From Gammaproteobacteria bacterium (GTDB taxonomy: Bacteria > Pseudomonadota > Gammaproteobacteria > Arenicellales > Poriferihabitantaceae), in NCBI GenBank assembly GCA_020027415.1, contig JAHRAW010000018.1, positions 1 to 19,831 on the forward strand: a DNA stretch of 19,831 nt, in the 5' to 3' direction. This document shows positions 7,081 through 14,400 of this stretch, in pieces (the stretch's first letter is position 1; every line of letters starts with the position of its first letter). The notes beneath the pieces were generated by a model that had not been told where the DNA came from, did not search any database, and saw nothing but the letters and a program-made list of their open reading frames with translations. The position numbers were made by a program, and so were the translations under genes.

Positions 7081-7450
7081 AAACCGCCGCCCTTTTTCAT
7101 GCGATACCTCAGCGCGCGCTCGTCCACCGCCCCGCCCACCATCCCGCCTCACCCCAACCTCGTCATACCCGACTCCTCCCCACCGTCATTCCCGCAGGCT
7201 TTTAAGCGGAAATCCAACCGGGTAGCGCGGGAATGACGAAGAGTAGGAATTGCGGGAATCTCCATACGAGAATCTCATAATTCCACCGATATCAATTGAC
7301 ATTGCCGCCCAAGTTGGTTACATTTCCCCTCGTTAGAGTTTTCAAGTGGCAGTCTACCCACTCAGGTCGCCTGCTTAATACCACCACGTTTTACCCAACC
7401 ATTACGGTTAATTCCCATTAAAAACACACCAACTTCCTTAACCAATTTCA
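7081..7450. other. Gene-free region upstream of kdsD, partly GC-poor
   Basis: No supported gene. After the kdsD promoter come pyrimidine-rich DNA (7110-7183), a 55-bp inverted-repeat element (7184-7238) and a GC-poor stretch (about 43% by my count over 7261-7440) ending at a poly-C tract. On the plus strand there is no ATG, and no GTG that opens a usable frame, between 7320 and 7450. On the minus strand a short open frame (ending VKRGGIKQAT) reads out of the homopolymer; I cannot assign it. Confidence 0.6.
7184..7238. repeat. Inverted-repeat element, GTCATTCCCGC type, copy 1
   Basis: A perfect 12-bp inverted repeat, CGTCATTCCCGC (7184-7195) and GCGGGAATGACG (7227-7238), brackets 31 bp. The inner CATTCCCGCAGGCTTTTAAG is itself half of a smaller ATTCCCGC/GCGGAAAT palindrome. 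The same core recurs at 8327-8354. It resembles the dispersed ATTCCC...GGGAAT repeats (dRS3/REP-like) known from Neisseria and other proteobacteria; the class assignment is inference. Confidence 0.75.
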
Positions 7451-7468
7451 CCCCCCCCCCCCCCCCCC
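7451..7468. repeat. 18-C homopolymer at the 5' end of the barrel gene
   Basis: An uninterrupted run of 18 C lies between a GC-poor stretch and the signal peptide of the outer-membrane protein gene. Homopolymers of this length slip in replication and can phase-vary surface genes. Poly-G/C is also a known sequencing and assembly artefact. The sequence alone does not decide. Confidence 0.85.
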
Positions 7469-8226
7469 ATTTTTCGGCGGGTAGCGCGGCTAACAAGCGC
7501 CACCGCAAACTCGGGTTCGGGCGGTGTGGGGCTGCACTGCTAACCGCTTGCCTCTCGCTCGCCTTCACCAACGCATTCGCCGAATTCCAATTCCGCATCG
7601 GCGCTCAATATTCACCCACGCGCGCGGAAACCACGATTACCCATCAAGTCGGCAGAGCCCAAGCCCCCGCCCTCGGCGGCAGTAGTGATAGCAACGAAAC
7701 TGGCTCCGCGGCCGGCATCTTCGCGCAATACCGATACCCCACCACCGACCAAATCTCGATCGGGCTGCACCTCGGCTATAACGAAGAATCCAACACCTGG
7801 ACCAACCGCCGTAGCGTCGGCGCATCCTCAGTCACCATAGAACCGGAACCCGATACTACTTATGACCTATTAGTCGTCATCGGCTTTTATGGCAAGAAAA
7901 TCAATCCGTTCCTGATGGTCGGATACAGCAAAATGGAACTGGAAGGCGGCGGCACTGCCCGAATTCAAATTGGCGACACCACCACCTTTGCAGAACCCGT
8001 TTATGAGATCGGAGAATCGTTGGTCGGCGTAAAAGTAGCGGCGGGCGTTGAAATCCCGCTCGGCAAAGCATGGTTCGGCGAGGTGGCGGTGGAATATGCC
8101 GATTACGGCTCGCAGAGCCTCCGCTTGCGGCCCGGCTCGTCATCCACCATAGAACCACGACGCCTCCCCCGCGAGATTGATGTGCAACAAAGCGGCGTCC
8201 GCTTCGCGTTGGGCTATTCCTTCTAA
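7468..8226 (+). CDS. Outer-membrane beta-barrel protein, start codon not found
   Basis: In frame from the poly-C tract the sequence gives a clear signal peptide: basic KRHRK, hydrophobic CGAALLTACLSL, then AFTNAFA with cleavage at about base 7581. A mature part of 214 aa follows. It has alternating strands (EFQFRIGAQYSP, AAGIFAQYRYP, QISIGLHLGYN, YDLLVVIGFYG, PFLMVGYSKMELEG, GESLVGVKVAAGVEIPLG, WFGEVAVEYADYG) and ends FALGYSF with a terminal Phe, as outer-membrane barrels do. It looks like an 8-stranded OmpA/opacity-type barrel; substrate unknown. The frame is open back to 7300 but contains no ATG, GTG or TTG before the mature region, so the 5' end is broken, mis-assembled, or uses a rare start. 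An ATG at 7915 is internal and not the true start. A terminator follows directly. Confidence 0.7.
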   Translation, partial: HFSAGSAANKRHRKLGFGRCGAALLTACLSLAFTNAFAEFQFRIGAQYSPTRAETTITHQVGRAQAPALGGSSDSNETGSAAGIFAQYRYPTTDQISIGLHLGYNEESNTWTNRRSVGASSVTIEPEPDTTYDLLVVIGFYGKKINPFLMVGYSKMELEGGGTARIQIGDTTTFAEPVYEIGESLVGVKVAAGVEIPLGKAWFGEVAVEYADYGSQSLRLRPGSSSTIEPRRLPREIDVQQSGVRFALGYSF

Positions 8227-8251
8227 CCGCCGCGCAGTTGGCTTTCAAACC

Positions 8252-8287
8252 AACCCCCGCCGTTCCGTGGACGGCGGGGGTTTTGTG
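8252..8287 (+). terminator. Rho-independent terminator after the barrel gene
   Basis: A perfect 10-bp stem, CCCCCGCCGT (8254-8263) with ACGGCGGGGG (8271-8280) and a 7-nt loop, is extended by AA/TT and followed by TTTTGTGTT. It lies 25 bp after the stop of the plus-strand barrel gene. A terminator this strong suggests that gene is or was expressed. Confidence 0.9.
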
Positions 8288-8296
8288 TTAGCGACT

Positions 8297-8364
8297 CTAG
8301 TCGTCATTCGCGTCCACCCTCACCCCACCATTTCCGCAGTGTTTTGAGCGGGAATGACGACTAG
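8297..8364. repeat. Inverted-repeat element, GTCATTC type, copy 2
   Basis: Arms CTAGTCGTCATTCGCG (8297-8312) and CGGGAATGACGACTAG (8349-8364) pair over 16 bp with one mismatch, around 36 bp. The core CATTTCCGCAGTGTTTTGAG matches the core of the copy at 7184-7238 with a few changes. A further partial arm (GAAATGACGACA) follows at about 8374. The element has the size and symmetry of a REP/MITE-like repeat with CTAG at both tips. Confidence 0.75.
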
Positions 8365-8413
8365 GGGGCTGCCGAAATGACGACAGGATTCGCGCATCGG
8401 GCGGGCGACTTTG

Positions 8414-8422
8414 TGCTACGCT
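8414..8422 (+). promoter_or_regulatory. Possible extended -10 promoter for the DUF1244 gene
   Basis: TGCTACGCT lies about 40 bp upstream of the ATG at 8465 and fits an extended -10 (TGn plus TACGCT). No -35 is evident. It is the best candidate in the short leader between repeat copy 2 and the gene. Confidence 0.3.
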
Positions 8423-8464
8423 GTGCCGAGCCGTTGCCCAATTTCTCTAATCTCACGACCGACG

Positions 8465-8785
8465 ATGAAAAATCCCCCCGCGATTGAGCACGCGCAGCGC
8501 ACTGAAATTGAAGCGGCGGTGTATCGCAAGATGATTGCGCATTTTCGCAAATACCCGCAAGTGCAAAATATCAAACTGATGAATTTGGCGTATTTCTGCC
8601 GCAACTGCTTGGCAAAGTGGTATCGCAGCGCCGCCGCGCAATGCGGGGTGGAGATGGAATACGAGCAAGCCCGCGAAATCGTCTATGGCATGCCATACGC
8701 CGAATATAAATCGCAACACGCCGAGCCGGCGTCGGCGGAGGATGTGCAACAGTTTGAGACGGCACGCGATAAGGCGACCGAGTAG
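8465..8785 (+). CDS. DUF1244 family protein
   Basis: A 106-aa soluble protein with the family core VYRKMIAHFRKYPQVQNIKL, then MNLAYFCRNCLAKWYR (about residues 39-54) and AREIVYGMPYAEYKSQH. The family is widespread in proteobacteria and its biochemical role is not established. The FCRNC pair of cysteines (CxxC) could bind a metal or be redox active, which is inference. I chose the ATG at 8465; the frame opens 18 codons earlier, but that part is not family-like and overlaps the promoter candidate. It is convergent with hemE, with 77 bp between the stops and no clear terminator. Confidence 0.88.
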   Translation: MKNPPAIEHAQRTEIEAAVYRKMIAHFRKYPQVQNIKLMNLAYFCRNCLAKWYRSAAAQCGVEMEYEQAREIVYGMPYAEYKSQHAEPASAEDVQQFETARDKATE

Positions 8786-8862
8786 CGCGCGCCTATCTGG
8801 GTCGCCGAGGTTGCGGTCGCGCAGTTTGCCGATTCCGATTACTCGATTCTGCTTGCTATTGC

Positions 8863-9975
8863 TTAGATGCTTGCGGGCTTGGCGCGGCTTGCTTTCATCT
8901 CGCGGCTGAGGCGGTGCACGGCATCCACCAGATTCGCGACGCGGGCCGGGTCGGTGTCCGGCAGAATGCCATGCCCAAGGTTGAAAATATGCCCGCCGCC
9001 GTTGCCGGCTTGCTGCAGGATACGGCGCGTTTCGCGTTCAATTTTTTCGTCGCCGGCGTATAACAACATCGGATCCAGATTGCCTTGCAAGGCAACGCGG
9101 TCGCCGATGCGGCGCCTCGCTTGGTCAAGCGGAATGGTCCAATCCAGCCCCACCGCATCGCAGCCGCTGTCGGCAATCCTCTCCAACCAGTTGCCGCCGC
9201 CTTTGGTGAATAAGATAATCGGTATGGCGCGCGTGGCGGGCTCGGCTTTGAGCGCGGCGACTGCCAGGTTCAGGTAGCGCAGGGAAAATTCGTCATAGTC
9301 GGCGGTGCATAACATCCCGCCCCAAGTGTCAAACACCATCACCGCCTGCACGCCAGCTTCAATCTGCGCGCTGAGATAACCGATTACCGCCGCGGTGATT
9401 TTTTCCAGCAGGCGATGCGCGCGCTGCGGCTGTTCATGCAACAACCCTTTGGCGCGCCGAAAATCCTTGCTGCCGCCGCCCTCCACCATGTACGCCGCCA
9501 ACGTCCATGGGCTGCCGCTGAAACCAATCAGCGGCACGCTATCGTTACCGTCCAGTTCGCGGCGAATCAGGCGGATTGCCTGCATCACATAGGCGAGGTC
9601 GGTGGCGGCCTCCAGCGGCGGCAGGGTTTCAAAATCGCGGCGCGTGCGCAACGGCTTACGAAAGCGGGGGCCGACGCCTTCGTGCACCGACAAGCCAAGC
9701 CCCATGGCGTCGGGAATGGTGAGAATATCCGAAAACAAGATTGCCGCATCCAACGCAAAGCGGCGCAACGGCTGCAAGGTGACTTCGCAAGCCAGTTCCG
9801 GGGTTTTACACAGCGTTACAAAATCGCCGGCGCGGGCGCGCACGGCGCGATATTCCGGCAGGTAGCGCCCGGCTTGACGCATAATCCACACTGGCGTGCA
9901 ATCCACGGGTTGGCGCCGCAGCGCGCGCAGCAATCGTTCGTTGGGGGCGTTGGCGGAGGCGGATGAAGGAGACAT
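8863..9975 (-). CDS. hemE: Uroporphyrinogen decarboxylase HemE
   Basis: A 370-aa cytoplasmic enzyme that converts uroporphyrinogen III to coproporphyrinogen III in heme synthesis by four decarboxylations. Signatures are PVWIMRQAGRYLPEYR (about 28-43, with the substrate-binding Arg residues), AAILFSDILTIPDAMGLGL (catalytic Asp region) and GFSGSPWTLAAYMVEGGGSK. The C-terminal HIFNLGHGILPDTDP is also typical. It lies 29 bp after gltD on the same strand; gltB-gltD-hemE is a known order in gammaproteobacteria such as Pseudomonas. Heme supply fits the nearby oxidase assembly genes. The length is slightly above the usual 350-355 aa, from a longer N-terminus. Confidence 0.97.
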   Translation of the reverse strand: MSPSSASANAPNERLLRALRRQPVDCTPVWIMRQAGRYLPEYRAVRARAGDFVTLCKTPELACEVTLQPLRRFALDAAILFSDILTIPDAMGLGLSVHEGVGPRFRKPLRTRRDFETLPPLEAATDLAYVMQAIRLIRRELDGNDSVPLIGFSGSPWTLAAYMVEGGGSKDFRRAKGLLHEQPQRAHRLLEKITAAVIGYLSAQIEAGVQAVMVFDTWGGMLCTADYDEFSLRYLNLAVAALKAEPATRAIPIILFTKGGGNWLERIADSGCDAVGLDWTIPLDQARRRIGDRVALQGNLDPMLLYAGDEKIERETRRILQQAGNGGGHIFNLGHGILPDTDPARVANLVDAVHRLSREMKASRAKPASI

Positions 9976-10004
9976 GGCGTGCCAGCAAGCGCAACCTTGC
10001 TGGG

Positions 10005-11474
10005 CTAAAGCGGCAAATCGCTGTGTCCGCGCAAGTGGCGGTCAACCGCGTGCGCGCATTGCCGACCTTCGCGGATTGCCCATACCACCAACGATTGACC
10101 GCGCCGCATGTCGCCGGCTGCGAACACCTTGGCGAGGCTGGTTTGATAGGCGTTGGCGCCTTGTTCGGACGCCGCCACATTGCCGCGCGCGTCCAAGCGC
10201 ACCTTCAATTGCGCAAGCATGCCGTGCGGTGGCGGATGCAGAAAGCCCGCCGCCACGGTAACCAAATCGGCTTTCAAGTGGAATTCAGAGTCGGCGATTT
10301 CGCGCATTTGCCAGCCCCCATTTATTTTGCGCCACGCGACTTTTATGCAGCGCAACGCCGCCACATGCCCGGCGCCGTCATCGATAAAGGCTTGGGTCGC
10401 CACATCCCACAAGCGGCGGCAACCTTCTTCGTGAGAGGAGGAAGTGCGAAGTTTGTGGGGCCAGTTGGGCCACGTGAGCGCTTTGTCTTCGGTCGCCGGC
10501 GGCTGCGACATGATTTCAATCTGGGTGATGGCGGCGGCGCGCTGGCGATTGGCGGTGCCAATGCAATCCGACCCGGTATCGCCGCCGCCGATTACTACGA
10601 CATGCTTATCGCGCGCCGAAATTACTTCCGCGCCGCATTCCACATCCGCTACGCCTTGCCCTTGCCGCCGCCCTTGGCGCGTGTTGCTGCGCAGATAGTC
10701 CATCGCAAAATGCACGCCGCGCAACTGACGCCCGGGCGCCGTCAGGTCGCGCGGTTGTTCAGCGCCGCCCGCCAACACCACGGCGGCAAAATTGTCCAAC
10801 AACCACTGCGCCGAACGATGCACGCCGATATGCGTGCCGCAGTGAAACTGCACGCCTTCGGCTTCCAGTTGCGCGCGGCGGCGGTCAATCACTGCTTTGT
10901 CCAATTTGAAATCCGGGATGCCGTACCGCAACAAGCCGCCGCTGCGCGGTTGTTTTTCGTACAGCGACACCGTATGCCCGGCGCGCGCCAACTGCTGGGC
11001 GCACGCTAAGCCGGCCGGTCCGGCGCCGACAATGGCAACGCGCTGTCCGTTGCGCGCGGGCGGCGGCTGCGGCGTCAGCCAACCCTCCGCCCACGCGCGT
11101 TCGGCGATGGCGTGTTCAATGTTTTTAATGGTGACCGGTTGCCCGTGGAGATACAGCGTGCATGCGGTTTCGCACGGCGCCGGGCAAACCCGACCGGTGA
11201 ATTCGGGGAAGTTGTTGGTGGAATGCAACACTTCGCTGGCGGTTCGCCAATCGCCGCGGTATACCAAATCATTCCAATCCGGAATGATGTTGTGCACCGG
11301 GCAGCCGGTATGACAATAGGGAATGCCGCAATCCATGCAGCGCGCGCCTTGTTCGGCAAGTTCGGCGTCGCTCAGCGGAACGGTAAATTCGTCAAAATTC
11401 CGCAGGCGTTGCGCCACCGGCAAACTGCCGCTTGCCTGGCGCGGAAAGTCCATAAAACCAGTGACCTTACCCAT
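10005..11474 (-). CDS. gltD: Glutamate synthase (NADPH) small subunit
   Basis: The 489-aa beta subunit oxidises NADPH and passes electrons through FAD and iron-sulfur clusters to GltB. The N-terminal cluster cysteines are visible at 46, 49, 54 and 58 (CMDCGIPYCHTGCPV) and at 97, 101 and 105 (CPAPCETAC). The FAD-binding GAGPAG is at 150-155 and the NADPH-binding GGGDTGSDC at 296-304; AAGDMRRGQSLVVWAI near the end is a standard match. Its ATG lies 8 nt inside the gltB end, preceded by GAGG, so translation is probably coupled and the subunits balanced. Confidence 0.97.
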   Translation of the reverse strand: MGKVTGFMDFPRQASGSLPVAQRLRNFDEFTVPLSDAELAEQGARCMDCGIPYCHTGCPVHNIIPDWNDLVYRGDWRTASEVLHSTNNFPEFTGRVCPAPCETACTLYLHGQPVTIKNIEHAIAERAWAEGWLTPQPPPARNGQRVAIVGAGPAGLACAQQLARAGHTVSLYEKQPRSGGLLRYGIPDFKLDKAVIDRRRAQLEAEGVQFHCGTHIGVHRSAQWLLDNFAAVVLAGGAEQPRDLTAPGRQLRGVHFAMDYLRSNTRQGRRQGQGVADVECGAEVISARDKHVVVIGGGDTGSDCIGTANRQRAAAITQIEIMSQPPATEDKALTWPNWPHKLRTSSSHEEGCRRLWDVATQAFIDDGAGHVAALRCIKVAWRKINGGWQMREIADSEFHLKADLVTVAAGFLHPPPHGMLAQLKVRLDARGNVAASEQGANAYQTSLAKVFAAGDMRRGQSLVVWAIREGRQCAHAVDRHLRGHSDLPL

Positions 11475-14400
11475 GCGGCGCCTCGTGCGGCGATGATGTT
11501 ACCACTGGGGCTTGATCTGGTTGTTGGCGGCGCAACCGCCGTAGCGCGCGCTGATAATCAATCGGCATGACTTTGACGAATTGCCCCAAGTAGTCGCGCC
11601 ACTGCTTTAAGATGGCGTCGGCAATGCGGCTGTTGGTGTAGCGTCTGTGCTGTTGCAGCAACCACTTTAATCGGCGTTCATCGTCGCCGCTTAGGTCGGC
11701 AAATAAATCATCCGCATTTGCATCCGCCGCAATCTCCGCCTCAGTCGTAGCCTCAGTCGCAGCCTCAGTCGCAGCCTCAGCGGTTGTCTGCGGCGTGATT
11801 TTTTGCAAGGTAACCGTTTGCTGGTTGCAGCGCGTGGCGAACTCGCCGTGTGCATCCAGCACATACGCGATGCCGCCGCTCATGCCAGCGGCGAAATTGC
11901 GCCCGCTTGGTCCGAGGCAGACCACCACACCGCCGGTCATGTATTCGCAGCCGTGGTCGCCGACGCCTTCCACCACCGCCACCGCGCCGGAATTGCGCAC
12001 TCCAAACCGTTCGCCCGCCGCGCCGTTGAAGAAGCCTTGCCCGGCGGTGGCGCCGTATAACACGGTGTTGCCAACGATGATATTTTGCCGCGCGTCGTGC
12101 AGCCCGCTGTCGCGCGGGGGATAGATAATCAAGCGACCGCCGCACAGACCCTTGCCGACATAGTCGTTGCCTTCGCCCGCCAGTTCAATGGTTACGCCAT
12201 GCGCCAGCCACGCGCCGAGGGATTGTCCGGCGGTACCGCGCGCGCGGATATGAATGGTGTCGGGCGGCAGACCGGCATGCCCGTATTGTTGCGCGATGCG
12301 CCCGGAGAGCATGCTGCCGAATGCGCGATGGATATTTCTGATGGCTATATCTATGCGAACTTTTTTGCGGTGTTGCAACGCCGGCGCGGCTTGTTTGAGC
12401 AGTTGATGGTCAAGGGCTTGCTCCAAACCATGCCGCTGCGGTTCGCATTGATACAGCGCGACTTCCGGTCCGACTTCAATTTTGGTGAGCAGGCGCGAAT
12501 AGTCCAAGCCGGCGGCTTTCCAGTGGCGAAGCGCCTTGCGCATATCCAAATGTTGCATCTGTCCAATCATTTGCTGCAACTTGCGATAGCCCAACTGCGC
12601 CATGATTTGGCGCACTTGCTCGGCCACCAAAAAGAAATAGTTGATGACATGTTCGGGTTGCCCGGTGAACTTGGCGCGCAGTTGCGGATCCTGCGTGGCG
12701 ACGCCGACCGGACAAGTGTTGAGGTGGCATTTACGCATCATCAGGCAGCCGGAAACGATTAAGGGCGCGGTGGCGAAGCCAAATTCATCGGCGCCCAATA
12801 ACGCGCCAATGGCGACATCGCGACCGGTGCGCAAGCCGCCGTCCACTTGCACGGCGATTCTGCCGCGCAATTTGTTCAACACTAAAGTCTGATGGGTTTC
12901 CGCCAAGCCGATTTCCCACGGCGAGCCGGCGTGTCGGATGGAAGTCAGCGGGCTGGCGCCGGTGCCGCCTTCGTGCCCGGAGATGGTGACCTGGTCGGCA
13001 TGCGCTTTGGCGACCCCGGCGGCGACCGTGCCGACGCCGATTTCCGAAACCAATTTAACCGAAATGCGCGCCCGCGGATTGACATTCTTCAAGTCGTAAA
13101 TCAACTGGGCGAGGTCTTCAATGGAATAAATATCGTGATGCGGCGGCGGCGAAATTAGCCCCACTCCGGGCGTGGAGTGGCGCACCTTGGCGATTTGTTG
13201 ATTGACTTTGTGTCCCGGAATCTGCCCGCCTTCGCCCGGCTTGGCGCCCTGCGCCATTTTGATTTGCAAGTCATCGGCGTTGACCAGATATTCAGCGGTC
13301 ACGCCAAACCGCCCGGACGCCACTTGTTTGATGGCCGAACGTTCCAAGTTAAGCGAGCCGTCCGCCAGCGGCCGGTAGCGCGCGGCTTCTTCGCCGCCTT
13401 CGCCGGTGTTGGATTTGCCGCCCAACCGATTCATCGCTTTTGCCAAATTGGCGTGCGCTTCATAAGAAATGGAACCGAACGACATGGCGCCGGTTGAAAA
13501 CCGCTTGACAATGTCGGCGGCGGCTTCCACTTGTTCAATCGGCAGCGGCGCGCCGCGGTCGGAGTTGGGGTTGGCGAATTCAAACAGCCCGCGCAGGGTA
13601 AATGGAGAGTCGTGCGGATGGTCAACCGCGTCGGCAAATTCCGCGAAGGTGGTCGCCTGATTGGTGCGCGTGGCTTGTTGCAGTTTGTGGATGGTGTCGG
13701 GATTCCAGATATGCGCTTCGCCGCGTAGCCGATACGCATAATCGCCGCCGGCATCCAGTTGCTGCCGATACAACGGCTGCTCGCCATAAGCCTGACGATG
13801 CCAGCGGCGCGTTTCGGCGGCGATTTGCGCCAAGCCCGCGCCTTCCACCGCCGTGGCGGTGCCGCAAAAGTATTGGTCAACAAACTTGGTGGACAACCCG
13901 ACCGCATCAAAAATCTGCGCGCCGCAATAGGATTGGTAGGTGGAGATGCCCATCTTGGACATGACTTTTTTCAGCCCGGCGCCGAGCGCGGCGATGTAGC
14001 GGTCTTGCGCCGCCGCCCAGCCGGGGTTGGGTTGCAGTTGCGGCAACAAGGTCTGGATGGTGGCGAAGGCGAGATAGGGATTGATCGCTTCGGCGCCGTA
14101 GCCGGCTAAGGTCGCCGCTTGATGCACTTCCAAGCAGGCGCCGGTCTCCACCACTAAACCGGTCTCGGTTCTCAACCCTTTATTAATCAGGTGATGATGC
14201 ACCGCGGAGGTCGCCAACAACGCCGGTATTGCCATATGCTCGGCGTCCATGCGTCGGTCTGATAAAATTAAGATGTGCTCGCCTGGTTGCAAAACAGTCT
14301 GTTCGGCGCGCGCGCATAACTTTTCCAGCGCATCCTGCATGCGCGTGTCGCCGACTGGGAAACAGATATTGAGGACGCTAACTTTGAAAGCGCCGCGGGG

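Noticed and set aside
7362..7598. Minus-strand 78-codon frame through the poly-C tract
   Set aside because: Its first half is antisense to the barrel signal peptide and the middle is poly-Gly from the homopolymer; a transposase tail was considered but no motif supports it.
8786..8862. Read-through extension of the DUF1244 protein after its TAG
   Set aside because: The frame stays open for about 24 codons, but there is no family conservation there; chance is likely.
9963..11009. A 348-codon plus-strand frame over gltD
   Set aside because: Antisense to a gene with complete cluster and nucleotide-binding motifs; composition follows the gltD codons.
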